A DNA stretch of 64,000 nt from NCBI GenBank assembly GCA_023249375.1, contig JAHFCT010000004.1:1-64000 (forward strand). Reading direction: 5' to 3'. The position numbers and the translations under genes were made by a program. Numbering within the stretch: the first letter of the stretch is position 1; the number at the start of each line of letters is the position of its first letter. Source of the DNA: Gemmatimonadota bacterium (GTDB lineage: Bacteria > Gemmatimonadota > Gemmatimonadetes > Gemmatimonadales > Gemmatimonadaceae). The notes under the pieces were generated by a model. That model had not been told where the DNA came from, did not search any database, and saw only the letters and a program-made list of their open reading frames with translations. This document shows, one piece after another, positions 34,032 through 42,949 of the stretch.

Positions 34032-35210
34032 GTGCTTCACCGCCATCTCTTTACCTCCGAATCCGTCACCGAAGGGCACCCCGACAAGGTCGCCGACCAG
34101 ATCTCCGATGCGGTGCTCGACGCGCTGCTTGCGCGCGACCCGCAGTCGCGCGTTGCGTGCGAGACGATGGTCACCACCGGCCTCGCGACGATCTTCGGCG
34201 AAGTGACGACGGACGCGTGGGTTGACCTGCGCGGTCTTGTGCGCGAGACGATCAAGGACATCGGATACACGGAGGCGGGCATCGGCTTTGACGCCGATTC
34301 GTGCGCCGTGCTCAACGCACTCGGCCAGCAGTCGCGCGACATCGGGCAGGGCGTGGACACCGGCGGCGCCGGCGACCAGGGGATGATGTTCGGGTATGCG
34401 TGCGACGAAACCGAGGAGCTGATGCCGCTCCCCATTCTGCTCGCGCACAAGCTGACGCACGCGCTGGCCGACCGCCGCAAGGACGGCACGCTCAACTGGC
34501 TGCGCCCCGACGGCAAGTCGCAGGTGTCGGTCGTGTACGAGGACGGCCGTCCGGTCGAAGTGGATACCGTCGTCATCTCCACGCAGCACGCCGACACCGT
34601 GAAGAACAAGGCGATTCACGAAGCGGTGCGCCACGACATTATCGAAGCGGTGATTCCGCCCGAGTTCCGCTCGCGCAAGATGAAGGTGCACATCAACCCG
34701 ACCGGCCGGTTCGTGGTCGGCGGCCCGCAGGGCGACGCCGGGCTCACCGGGCGCAAGATCATCGTCGACACCTATGGCGGCATGGGTCGTCACGGCGGCG
34801 GTGCGTTCTCCGGCAAGGATCCGTCAAAGGTTGATCGCTCCGGTGCCTACGCCGCGCGCTGGGTGGCCAAGAACATCGTCGCTGCCAAGCTCGCGTCGAA
34901 GTGCGAGGTGCAAGTGGCCTACGCCATCGGCGTGGCACAGCCGGTGTCGGTGATGGTCGACACCTTCGGCACGGCGACGGTGCCTGAGACGGCCATCATG
35001 AAGGCGGTGACGTCCGTGTTCGATCTCACCCCGCGCGGCATCATCACCGCGCTTGACCTGCGCAAGCCGATCTACGGCCCGACGGCGTCGTACGGCCACT
35101 TTGGGCGCGCACCGTCCAAGGCGGAGCGCTATGGCAAGAAGGTGTCGCTGTTCAATTGGGAGCGCACCGACAAGGTCGCCGAGCTCAAGCGCGCCGTTCG
35201 CGCGCGCTAA
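34032..35210 (+). CDS. metK: S-adenosylmethionine synthetase
   Basis: Makes SAM from methionine and ATP. 392 aa from GTG 34032. Motifs: [32 protein letters not shown], and [16 protein letters not shown]. Full length. No SAM riboswitch fits in the 48-nt gap upstream. A perfect hairpin follows. Confidence 0.97.
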   Translation: MLHRHLFTSESVTEGHPDKVADQISDAVLDALLARDPQSRVACETMVTTGLATIFGEVTTDAWVDLRGLVRETIKDIGYTEAGIGFDADSCAVLNALGQQSRDIGQGVDTGGAGDQGMMFGYACDETEELMPLPILLAHKLTHALADRRKDGTLNWLRPDGKSQVSVVYEDGRPVEVDTVVISTQHADTVKNKAIHEAVRHDIIEAVIPPEFRSRKMKVHINPTGRFVVGGPQGDAGLTGRKIIVDTYGGMGRHGGGAFSGKDPSKVDRSGAYAARWVAKNIVAAKLASKCEVQVAYAIGVAQPVSVMVDTFGTATVPETAIMKAVTSVFDLTPRGIITALDLRKPIYGPTASYGHFGRAPSKAERYGKKVSLFNWERTDKVAELKRAVRAR

Positions 35211-35214
35211 TGCG

Positions 35215-35237
35215 CGCTCGCGCCCGGGGCGCGAGCG
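35215..35237. terminator. Perfect 10-bp hairpin after metK
   Basis: CGCTCGCGCC and GGCGCGAGCG with a CGG loop, starting 5 nt after the stop. No T-run; the SD of the next gene (GGGGAGG) follows at once, so it may also act as a leader structure of that gene. Confidence 0.5.
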
Positions 35238-35247
35238 GGGAGGATCC

Positions 35248-35748
35248 GTGATTCCGGTGACGGTGGCCAAGCTGGGGCTCGACAGTGCGTCCAACACGTA
35301 CGTCGTGCTCCTGCAGGAGCGCGACGGCGAGCGCGTGCTCCCCATCTGGATCGGGCGGCCGGAGGCGGAGTCCATCGCCCTGCAGATGAATGGCGTGAAA
35401 CGCGAGCGGCCGATGACGCACGACCTCTGCCGCTCCCTCATCAACGGGCTGGGCGCCACACTGCGCCGCGTGCAGGTGACGCGCGTGCAGGATGCGACGT
35501 TCTACGCCGAACTGCATCTCGCGCGCGGTGGCTCGCCGGTGATTGTCGATGCGCGGCCGAGCGACGCCATTGCCATCGCGCTGCGGCTCGACGCGCCCAT
35601 CTACGTGAACGAAGCACTGCTCGGCGGCGACCTCGAGGAAGGGCTGGCCGAGCACGCCGGCCGTGATGATGAGTCGCTTTCGGCCGAGCAGCTGCAGCGG
35701 TATCTCGAGCAGATGCGTCCTGAGGACTTTGGCAAGTTCTCGTTCTGA
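35248..35748 (+). CDS. DUF151 (bifunctional nuclease family) protein
   Basis: 166 aa from GTG 35248 with GGGGAGG about 5 nt upstream. Family text: VLLQERDGERVLPIWIGRPEAESIAL, RPMTHDLCRSLI, ATFYAELHLARGG, DARPSDAIAIALRLDAPIYVNE. Members have been described as bifunctional nucleases in plants and as conserved in bacteria; the bacterial role is unclear. The C-terminal tail is acidic. Probably co-transcribed with the next gene. Confidence 0.88.
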   Translation: MIPVTVAKLGLDSASNTYVVLLQERDGERVLPIWIGRPEAESIALQMNGVKRERPMTHDLCRSLINGLGATLRRVQVTRVQDATFYAELHLARGGSPVIVDARPSDAIAIALRLDAPIYVNEALLGGDLEEGLAEHAGRDDESLSAEQLQRYLEQMRPEDFGKFSF

Positions 35749-35749
35749 T

Positions 35750-37042
35750 ATGATGGTGCGGACGGCGGCCATCGTCTGCGTGGCGTGGGTGCTTCCGGCC
35801 GCGGGGCTCGCGCAGGCCAAGCCGGCGTCGCCGCCACTCGTGGACAGCGCGCACAGCAGCACGCACAGCAGCGCGCACAGCAGCACGCACAGCAGCGCGC
35901 ACAACAGCGCGCACAACAGCGCGAAAGGCAGCGCGAGCAGCAGCGCACCACCGGCCGTCTCCGGCGAATCGCGCGCGGTGAGCGGGCGCGTATTGCGCGG
36001 CGCGCGCGACGCCGTCAAGCCGATGGCCGGCGCGTGGGTCGTCCTCCATCGCGTGGGCACGGACCACGCCGCACCGCTCGATTCGGTACGCACGGACGGC
36101 GCGGGCCGATACGCGTTTCACTATCGCACATCAGGGGACGCGAGTGCGGTCTATTTTGCGTCCAGCTCCTACGGCGGCATCGCGTACTTCTCGTCGCCGT
36201 TCCGGACCAAGGACGTTCGCGGTGAGGATGCCGAGCTTGTCGTGCACGACACGACGAGCGCCGCGGTGCCCATTCATGTGCGGGCGCGCCATCTGGTGCT
36301 GTCGCCGCCTGGCGAAGGCAAACGGCGCACGGTCTTCGAGATCTTCGAACTCTCAAACGACTCGACGGTCACGCGCATCGCGGCCGGCGAGACCGGCGCG
36401 GTCTGGCAGAGCCTGCTGCTCGACGGCGCGCGCGACGCGCGCGCCGGGCAGAGCGATTTTTCGCCGGGCGCGCTGCGATTCGAGCAGGGACGCGCGCGGC
36501 TCACGGCGCCGTTCGCTCCCGGACTCAAGCAGCTGTCGTTCACGTACACGGTGCCCGCGGCGACGGAGTTCTCATTCCCGCTCGATGCGCCCGCCGATGT
36601 GCTCGAGGTGCTGGTCGAAGATGCGCTGGCTCACGCTGAAGGCGGCGGCATCGCCTCGAAGGGACCGGCGACCGTGAGCGGCCGCACCTTTGCGCGTTTC
36701 CTCGGGCAGGACGCGCCGGCTGGTGCGGTCGTTCGCATCACCGCACCGGGTGAAGCGGGGGCATCGGGAAGCCAGCTGCGCGTCTTCGCCATCATGGCGG
36801 CGCTGGGAACCCTGCTGCTCGTCGGACTGGCGCGCGCGATGTGGCGCCGGCAGGGAGGCGCCCGCGCGCCAGACGCATCGGCCACCGTCGCGGAGCTGCG
36901 GGCGCGCCTCGCCGCGCTCGACGAGGTCTTTGTGAATATCGAAAAGCCCAGTGCCGAGCAGAAAGCCGACCATTGGGAGCAGCGCGCGATTCTCGCGAAG
37001 CGCATCACCGATGCCGTAGCGCGCGAGCAAGGGCTGGCATAG
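35750..37042 (+). CDS. Repeat-rich envelope protein with C-terminal TM segment
   Basis: 430 aa from ATG 35750, overlapping the previous TGA region. Signal peptide ends near GLAQA. Residues about 34-65 are a His/Ser/Thr/Ala repeat (AHSSTHSS). Then a beta-sandwich that looks like a carboxypeptidase-regulatory type domain (RAVSGRVLRGARDAV ... AGRYAFHYR, about 75-150), a second beta region to about 330, a TM helix near 340-365 (VFAIMAALGTLLLVGLARAM) and a cytoplasmic helical tail (about 375-430). Anchored with its bulk in the periplasm. Function unknown; the His-rich stretch could bind metal. Confidence 0.72.
   Translation: MMVRTAAIVCVAWVLPAAGLAQAKPASPPLVDSAHSSTHSSAHSSTHSSAHNSAHNSAKGSASSSAPPAVSGESRAVSGRVLRGARDAVKPMAGAWVVLHRVGTDHAAPLDSVRTDGAGRYAFHYRTSGDASAVYFASSSYGGIAYFSSPFRTKDVRGEDAELVVHDTTSAAVPIHVRARHLVLSPPGEGKRRTVFEIFELSNDSTVTRIAAGETGAVWQSLLLDGARDARAGQSDFSPGALRFEQGRARLTAPFAPGLKQLSFTYTVPAATEFSFPLDAPADVLEVLVEDALAHAEGGGIASKGPATVSGRTFARFLGQDAPAGAVVRITAPGEAGASGSQLRVFAIMAALGTLLLVGLARAMWRRQGGARAPDASATVAELRARLAALDEVFVNIEKPSAEQKADHWEQRAILAKRITDAVAREQGLA
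35850..35945 (+). repeat. Eight 12-nt tandem units
   Basis: Unit CGCACAGCAGCR; the first six units are near-perfect and the last two degenerate. It encodes His-Ser/Asn-Ser-Ala/Thr repeats in the protein at 35750. Confidence 0.9.
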
Positions 37043-37054
37043 CTTTACCGGAAC

Positions 37055-37212
37055 AATCGATGTCATGACGGATGCGGGTCACGGAAGCCGGTGTAAGTCC
37101 GGCGCGGCCCCGCCACTGTAACGGGCGCAGTTCGCCTCGCTCACACACCCACTGGCCGCAATGCCGGGAAGGGGAGCGAGGGCCCGGAGCCAGGAGACGC
37201 CCTGCGTCCGTG
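37055..37212 (+). ncRNA. Cobalamin riboswitch
   Basis: Conserved core is clear: GGAAGCCGGTGTAAGTCCGG (37083-37102) followed by CGCGGCCCCGCCACTGTAAC, and the B12-box-type end AGCCAGGAGACGCCCTGCG (37188-37206). The order matches the class I/II cobalamin element. A TAGCTT hexamer at 37040-37045 may be the -10 of the transcript. The element lies about 130 nt upstream of the btuF start and should switch off the btu operon when adenosyl- or other cobalamin is plentiful. The whole 302-nt gap is leader plus this element. Confidence 0.93.
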
Positions 37213-37344
37213 CCACACCAGTTGCCTCGGGGGAGGCCACGTGGCGGCGCGCGCACTGCTTGTGCGCTCGGCGTGCTGGGCTCGTTCCCCGGGTGGAGCG
37301 AGCCCGCTGTGTTTTCTATCCTGAGTCATCGGCGAATCGAGATC

Positions 37345-38262
37345 GTGAGGCGCCTCCGACGCACGCTGGCCGTGTGCCTCGGCGTCGCGTTTGCCGCGAA
37401 CGCATGCGGCGCGCCCTCGGCGGAGCATCGCCAAAGCGCTGCGCTTCACTCCTCCGCCTTCATAGATGATTTCGGCGACACACTGCGCTTGGCGCGTCCG
37501 GCCGAGCGCATCGTCTCGCTTAATCCCGTCACGACCGAGGCGCTGTTCGCCATTGGCGCCGGCGCTCGCCTCGTTGGCCGCACACACTGGGACGGCGCGC
37601 CCGCCGCGGCGCGCAGTGTCCCCGATCTCGGCGACGGCCTCAAGCCGAACGTCGAAGCGGTGCTCGCCGTGCGCCCCGATCTCGTGGTCCTCTATGCGGC
37701 CGATGCAAACCGAGGAGCGGCGTCCTCGTTTCATCGCGCTGGTGTGCCGACGCTGACGGTGCGCACCGATCGTCTCGCCGATTTTGCGCGAGTGCTGCGC
37801 GCGCTCGGCGGCGCCACCGGCGACAGCGCCGCGGCAGCAATCGTCGCCGACTCCGTGCAGCGCTCGCTCGACGCCGTGCGGGCGATGCCCGCGCCAGCCG
37901 TTCCCATGACGGTGTTCTGGCACGCGTGGGATGCCCCCGTCATCACCATCGGCGCGGGGAGTTATCTCGACGAACTCGTGGTGATTGCCGGCGCGCGCAA
38001 TGTCTTCGCCGACTTGCCGCAGCCGTCGCCGCAGGTCACGCTCGAGAGCGTCGCGCAGCGCAATCCCGGCTTCGTGCTGGCGGGGCCGCAGGCGGCGCGA
38101 AAGATCCTCGCGGATCCGCGATGGCTCGCCGTGCCCGCCGTGCGAGCGCGGCGTGTGCTCGTCGTCGACACCGCGCTCGTCGGGCGACCGGGCGTGCGCA
38201 TGGGTGAGGCGGCGAAGTCGCTGCGACTCCTGTTCGATTCCGCCACGCGCGGCCGCCGATGA
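37345..38262 (+). CDS. btuF: Cobalamin-type periplasmic binding protein
   Basis: 305 aa from GTG 37345; GTG 37309 is an alternative. The signal has a lipoprotein-like end (FAANAC), so it is probably anchored in the periplasm. The class III binding-protein fold shows in RIVSLNPVTTEALFAIGAGARLVGRTHWDG, NVEAVLAVRPDLVVL, and the C-terminal LAGPQAARKIL. Delivers B12 to BtuCD. Riboswitch upstream and btuB downstream support cobalamin rather than iron-siderophore as ligand. ATGA overlap with btuC. Confidence 0.9.
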   Translation: MRRLRRTLAVCLGVAFAANACGAPSAEHRQSAALHSSAFIDDFGDTLRLARPAERIVSLNPVTTEALFAIGAGARLVGRTHWDGAPAAARSVPDLGDGLKPNVEAVLAVRPDLVVLYAADANRGAASSFHRAGVPTLTVRTDRLADFARVLRALGGATGDSAAAAIVADSVQRSLDAVRAMPAPAVPMTVFWHAWDAPVITIGAGSYLDELVVIAGARNVFADLPQPSPQVTLESVAQRNPGFVLAGPQAARKILADPRWLAVPAVRARRVLVVDTALVGRPGVRMGEAAKSLRLLFDSATRGRR

Positions 38263-39233
38263 GCGGCGGGCGTTGGACCCTCGTGATGGGTGCGCTCGCG
38301 CTTGCCGTTGTGCTTGGTCTCGCGCTGGGGCCGGTGCCCATTACCCTCGGCGACGTGCTGCGTGCCCTCGACGGCGCGGGTGATGCACAGGTGATCGCCA
38401 TTGTGCGCGACCTGCGGCTTTCTCGCGTCGTGCTGGCGATGATCACCGGCGCAGGACTGGGAATGAGCGGCGCCGCCCTGCAGGGCACGCTGCGCAATGC
38501 GCTCGCGGAGCCGTACCTCCTCGGTGTCTCCGGCGGCGCGGCCGTGGGCGCGGTGTTCGCGGTCGTCGCCGGGGTCACGGCCGCCGTCGCGCTCCCGGTG
38601 GCGGCGTTTGCGGGCGCGGCCGCGGCGGTGGCGCTGGTGCTGCTCATCGCGCGTGCGGCGAGCGGACGCGCCGATCCCCGCATTCTGCTGATGGCCGGCG
38701 TCGTCGTCGGTGCGTTTGCCAACGCCATCATCATGGTGTTGATGGCCGGAGCCGGCGAAGGCACGCTGCGCAACGCGCTTTGGTGGATGATGGGCTCCGT
38801 CTCTGGCGCCGATTGGCCATCGATTCGCTGGCTGTCGCTCTACGCGCTGGTCGCCTCCGTGGCACTCGTGGCGGTGGCGCGTGACATCGACCTGCTCGCA
38901 CTCGGCGAAGATGCCGCCGCCGGCCTGGGTGTCCATGTCGCCGCGGCGACGCGTCGCATCTTCCTGCTTTCCGCGCTGCTGGCGGCCATCACGGTGGCGG
39001 GGGCGGGGCTCGTCGGGTTTGTGGGACTCGTCGTCCCGGCCATTGCCCGCGCCCTCGGCGTTCGTCGCGCGCGCGAGGTGCTCGTGGCCTCGGCCATCAT
39101 CGGGGCCGCGCTGGTCGTCGGCGCCGACGTCGTCGCGCGCACGGTGCGGGCGCCCGCCGAACTTCCACTGGGTGCCGTCACCGCGATCATTGGCGTGCCG
39201 TTCTTCCTGCTGCGACTGCGGAGGGCATCATGA
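38259..39233 (+). CDS. btuC: Cobalamin ABC transporter permease (FecCD type)
   Basis: 324 aa with about nine to ten TM segments. Family text: VPITLGDVLRAL, LRLSRVVLAMITGAGLGMSGAALQGTLRNALAEPYLLGVSGGA, GSVSGADWPSIRW, and GFVGLVVPAIARAL. Dimer forms the membrane channel. Overlaps btuF and btuD by 4 nt. Confidence 0.94.
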   Translation: MSGGRWTLVMGALALAVVLGLALGPVPITLGDVLRALDGAGDAQVIAIVRDLRLSRVVLAMITGAGLGMSGAALQGTLRNALAEPYLLGVSGGAAVGAVFAVVAGVTAAVALPVAAFAGAAAAVALVLLIARAASGRADPRILLMAGVVVGAFANAIIMVLMAGAGEGTLRNALWWMMGSVSGADWPSIRWLSLYALVASVALVAVARDIDLLALGEDAAAGLGVHVAAATRRIFLLSALLAAITVAGAGLVGFVGLVVPAIARALGVRRAREVLVASAIIGAALVVGADVVARTVRAPAELPLGAVTAIIGVPFFLLRLRRAS

Positions 39234-40009
39234 TCTCCGTGGCAAACGTCGTGGTTCGGTACCCCGGAGCGGCGGTGAACGCGCTCGACGGCGCGACCTT
39301 TGAGGCGCTGTCAGGGAGCATCACCGCCGTGGTCGGGCCAAACGGCAGCGGCAAGAGCACCGTGGTGCGCGCGCTCATTGGGCAGGTGCCGATGGTCTCC
39401 GGTTCGGCGCGCGTGGGCACGTGCGATGTCGCGGCCGCCGACCGCCGCGCACTCGCGCGCACGCTCGCCGTCGTCACGCAGCGCGAGGAGCCCGCGTTCC
39501 CGCTCGCGGTGCGCGATTACGTGATGCTCGGGCGCTATCCGCACCACGGGGCCTGGAGTGCACTGGGCGAAAGTGACGCCGCGATTGCCGAGGCGGCGAT
39601 GCAGCGCACCGGCGCGCGCGTGCTCGCCGAACGCCGCACCGATACGCTCTCGGGTGGCGAGTGGCAGCGCGTGCGCCTCGCCCGCGCACTGGCGCAGGGC
39701 GGGGATGCGCTCGTGCTCGACGAGCCCGGGACGTTCCTCGATGTCGCACACGAGATGTCGGCCTTCGAACTGCTCGACGACTTGGCACGAGAGGGCCGCA
39801 CCGTGCTGCTCGTGAGTCACCAGCTCAACCTCGTGGCGCGTTTTGCCGCGCACATCGTCGTGCTCCATCATGGCCGTGTCGTGGCCGCGGGCACGCCCAA
39901 CGACGTCATGCGCGGCGATGTGCTGGAGCCAGTGTACGAGTGGCCGCTCGTCGTGGCGCGCGATCCTGCGGTGGGCGCGCCCGTGCTCGTGCCGCTCAGG
40001 CGACGATAG
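39230..40009 (+). CDS. btuD: Cobalamin ABC transporter ATPase
   Basis: 259 aa. Walker A GPNGSGKST, Q-loop VTQREEPAFP, signature LSGGEWQRVRLARAL, Walker B DALVLDEPG, switch His in LLVSHQLN. Powers BtuC. ATG overlaps btuC stop. A 125-nt gap with a family 2 repeat separates it from btuB. Confidence 0.95.
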   Translation: MISVANVVVRYPGAAVNALDGATFEALSGSITAVVGPNGSGKSTVVRALIGQVPMVSGSARVGTCDVAAADRRALARTLAVVTQREEPAFPLAVRDYVMLGRYPHHGAWSALGESDAAIAEAAMQRTGARVLAERRTDTLSGGEWQRVRLARALAQGGDALVLDEPGTFLDVAHEMSAFELLDDLAREGRTVLLVSHQLNLVARFAAHIVVLHHGRVVAAGTPNDVMRGDVLEPVYEWPLVVARDPAVGAPVLVPLRRR

Positions 40010-40077
40010 CGGCACGTGACGGACACCAGCGCCACCGGCGATCCGCGCGTGCTTGTTCAGAACTCAGCGTGCCGCAC

Positions 40078-40130
40078 TCATCTGCCATCGTCAGTCTGCG
40101 ATCGCCACCGTCCACCATTCATCATCTGTC
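40078..40130. repeat. Family 2 repeat before btuB
   Basis: CATCTGCCATCGTCAGTCTG and CCACCGTCCACCATTCATC units directly before the btuB ATG; no clear SD. The rest of the 125-nt btuD-btuB gap shows nothing else. Confidence 0.5.
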
Positions 40131-40134
40131 CTTC

Positions 40135-42066
40135 ATGCGCCCCCTGATCCTGCTCGCGCTTCCCGTCGCTCTCGCCAACGCGCAGTCCGGCATCTCCGCG
40201 CTCGGCCCCGTCGTCATCACGGCCACGCGGGTGGAATCGCCCGTTCGCGCCCCCGCCACGACCACGGTGCTCAGCGGTGACTCGCTGCGGGCTCGCGGCA
40301 TCACGCATCTCGCGGACGCGCTGCGTGCGGTCCCGGGCATCAGCGTCGTCACCAGCTCTTCATACGGCTCGCAGGCCTCGCTCTTCATGCGCGGCGGGCA
40401 GAGCAACTATGTGCGGGTGCTGCTCGATGGCGTGCCGCTCAATGAGCCGGGTGGCGCCGTCGACCTCGCCGCCTTCACCCTCGACAACATCGACCGCGTC
40501 GAAGTGGTGCGCGGACCGGCCAGCGTGCTCTATGGCGAGGACGCCGTCACCGGCGTCATCCAGTTGATTTCGCGGCGCGGCGCAACCGGAACCCGCGGCG
40601 CGCTCTCACTCGACGGCGGTTCGTACGGCCAGCGCGATGTCACGATGTCGGGCGCCGTTGGCAGCGACCGCGCCGCGCTCAGCGCCTCGCTCGCGGATCG
40701 CGCCGCGCAAGGCACGCTGCCGTACAACAACGCGTACAGCAACCGTGTGGCGGCACTGTCGCTGCGGCTCACTCCGGATGCGCGCACCGACGCGTCGCTC
40801 TCGGCGCGCTGGCAGGCATCGACCTACCAGTATCCCACCGAGTCCGACGGCCGCATTGGCGACCGGAACGCCGAGAACACCACGCATCGCCTGATGCTTG
40901 GCCTTGCCGGTCGCCGTGTCATCAGCGATCGCGTCGCGGCGTCGTGGACGCTCGCGTCGAGTGAACATGACCCGCGCAGCAACGACGGCGCCGACACGCC
41001 CGCCGACACGCTCGGCTTCTACGGCTTCTTCTCGCGCGGCACGGTGACGCGGCAGTCGGCCGACGTTCGCGTGAGCGCCCGCGCGGGCGCCGCGCAGCTG
41101 TTCACGCTGGGCGGCGAGGTGTCACGCGATCACGAACGCTCCTCCACGCGCTCACTGAGCCAGTACGGCGAAGACGATGGCGAGTTCACCGCGTCGCGCC
41201 GCGACCGCGCCCTCTATGTTCAGGGCGTGGGTGCGGTGTCCGCGCGCGGCAGCTATCAACTGGGCGCGCGCCTCGACGACAACAGCGCCTTCGGTACGTT
41301 TCGCACCGTGCGCCTCGGGGCCGCGTGGCAGCTCTCGCCGGCGTGGCGTGTGCGCGGCGCGATGGGCTCGGCATTTCGCGCGCCATCGTTCTTTGAGAAC
41401 TTCGCCACGGGCTACGTGCTCGGAAACGCCGGACTCGTCCCCGAACGCACGCAGAGCAGGGAACTGGCGCTCGAGCGCGTTGGACCGGTGCTCACGTTCA
41501 CGGTGACGGCGTACCAGCAGCGGTTCCGCGATCTCATCCAGTACACTGGCAAGCCGTCAACGCCGACTGACCCCAACTACTTCAACGTCGCCGGTGCCAA
41601 TGCCGATGGCGTCGAAACGGAGGCCGCGTGGGCGTTCTCCTCAAGCCTGCGGGCGAGGATGACGTATTCCTACACGCGCACCAGAGTCACCGATGCGGGC
41701 TTCGACAGCGGCAGCGGCGCGACGTTCGTGCTCGGCCAGCCGCTCACGCGGCGCCCTGCACGTGCAGCGCGCGTGGAGCTCGGGCGAACCATCGGCAATC
41801 GCGCGAATGCCAGCGTGGCGGCGGCGTACACCGGCCGCGCACAGGATCGTGATTACTCGGCGTATCCCGCGGTCCCGGTCGTGCTCCCGCCACACACGCT
41901 GGTCGAACTGTCTGTCAACGCTCGCCTGTCGTCGCTCGATGCACGCGTTCCGGTCACCGCGCGGCTCCGCATCGATAACCTGACGAACGCCGCCTACGAC
42001 GGCATTTTCGGCTTCCGGGCCCCCGGCCGCGCCATTCGCGCCGGCCTCACCCTCGGCCGCCCCTAG
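40135..42066 (+). CDS. btuB: TonB-dependent receptor, BtuB-like
   Basis: 643 aa from ATG 40135. Signal peptide ends near ANAQ. TonB box VVITATRV near 27-34, plug domain to about 150 (RGGQSNYVRVLLDGVPLNEP, VEVVRGPASVLYGEDAVTGVI), then the 22-strand barrel. The barrel end has TARLRIDNLTNAAYDGIFGF and closes with GLTLGRP. Brings cobalamin across the outer membrane. Placement after btuFCD and behind a B12 riboswitch supports the ligand. Confidence 0.9.
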   Translation: MRPLILLALPVALANAQSGISALGPVVITATRVESPVRAPATTTVLSGDSLRARGITHLADALRAVPGISVVTSSSYGSQASLFMRGGQSNYVRVLLDGVPLNEPGGAVDLAAFTLDNIDRVEVVRGPASVLYGEDAVTGVIQLISRRGATGTRGALSLDGGSYGQRDVTMSGAVGSDRAALSASLADRAAQGTLPYNNAYSNRVAALSLRLTPDARTDASLSARWQASTYQYPTESDGRIGDRNAENTTHRLMLGLAGRRVISDRVAASWTLASSEHDPRSNDGADTPADTLGFYGFFSRGTVTRQSADVRVSARAGAAQLFTLGGEVSRDHERSSTRSLSQYGEDDGEFTASRRDRALYVQGVGAVSARGSYQLGARLDDNSAFGTFRTVRLGAAWQLSPAWRVRGAMGSAFRAPSFFENFATGYVLGNAGLVPERTQSRELALERVGPVLTFTVTAYQQRFRDLIQYTGKPSTPTDPNYFNVAGANADGVETEAAWAFSSSLRARMTYSYTRTRVTDAGFDSGSGATFVLGQPLTRRPARAARVELGRTIGNRANASVAAAYTGRAQDRDYSAYPAVPVVLPPHTLVELSVNARLSSLDARVPVTARLRIDNLTNAAYDGIFGFRAPGRAIRAGLTLGRP

Positions 42067-42117
42067 CACTCCCTATCTTAGAGGGGCGCGCCCAGCATCC
42101 ATCGTACGCGCCGCTCA

Positions 42118-42172
42118 ATCGAAATCCAATTCCAAAATCGAAATCCTGCATCGAAATCCGTGATCCCTGTCC
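42118..42172. repeat. Family 1 repeat before recO
   Basis: ATCGAAATCC occurs three times (42118, 42137, 42150). The last runs on as CGTGATCCCTGTCC to form a 23-nt arm that is the exact complement of 51894-51916. It points to recO and ends 15 nt before its GTG. A TATCTT hexamer (42074-42079) lies upstream. Confidence 0.8.
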
Positions 42173-42187
42173 TCAATCGTCGTCCGT

Positions 42188-42949
42188 GTGCCTTTAGTTA
42201 CGACTGAAGCCATCGTCCTCCACGCTTTCGACTACCGCGAGACGTCGCGCATTGTGCGACTCATCACGCGGGAGTTCGGAATCGTGTCGGCGATTGCGCG
42301 CGGCGCACGGCGGCCGCGCAGCAAGTTCGGCGCGGCGCTGGATCTCTTTGCGGGCGGCGAGGCGCAGCTGGTCACGACGCCGGGACGCGACTTGCACATC
42401 CTGCAGGCGTTCGAGGCCACGCGCTCGCGTCCCGCGCTCGCCGAGTCGCTCGACCGCTTCGCGGCGGCCGCAGCGCTCGCCGAGCTGCTGCTGCGATTTG
42501 CGCCGGAGCAGGAAGATCCAGGCCTGCTCGATGCGTTCACCGACGCCATTGACGCCCTTGGCCTCGCGCCGCCGGGTGAAGCGGCGCCCGTGGCGCTGGG
42601 CGGCGCGTGGTGTCTCATCGCCGAGCTTGGTTTCGCGCCGGCGCTCGATGAATGCGCGTCGTGCCACGCCGCGCTCGATCCGGCGGCAACGGTGAGTTTT
42701 CACCACCGGGCGGGCGGCGCCCTCTGCGCGTCGTGCGCGCGTCAGGCGCCGGGTTCTCGCACGCTGCCCCCCGGCGCGCGCGATGCGCTGCGCGGCTGGC
42801 TCGGCCGTCAGGGCTCGCCGCCGCTCGACGAACCGACGCTGCGCGCGCATCAACGCCTGCTGCGCGAGTTCCTCGAGGAGCACCTCACCGATGGCGGTCG
42901 TCCGTTGCGCGCACTGCTCGCGTGGGAGCGTCACGAGGTCGACGCGTGA
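42188..42949 (+). CDS. recO: DNA repair protein RecO
   Basis: Helps load RecA with RecF/RecR. 253 aa from GTG 42188. N-terminal OB fold: [38 protein letters not shown] zinc site lies in the C-terminal part: [10 protein letters not shown] ... CASCARQ. Stop overlaps the selB GTG. Confidence 0.93.
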   Translation: MPLVTTEAIVLHAFDYRETSRIVRLITREFGIVSAIARGARRPRSKFGAALDLFAGGEAQLVTTPGRDLHILQAFEATRSRPALAESLDRFAAAAALAELLLRFAPEQEDPGLLDAFTDAIDALGLAPPGEAAPVALGGAWCLIAELGFAPALDECASCHAALDPAATVSFHHRAGGALCASCARQAPGSRTLPPGARDALRGWLGRQGSPPLDEPTLRAHQRLLREFLEEHLTDGGRPLRALLAWERHEVDA

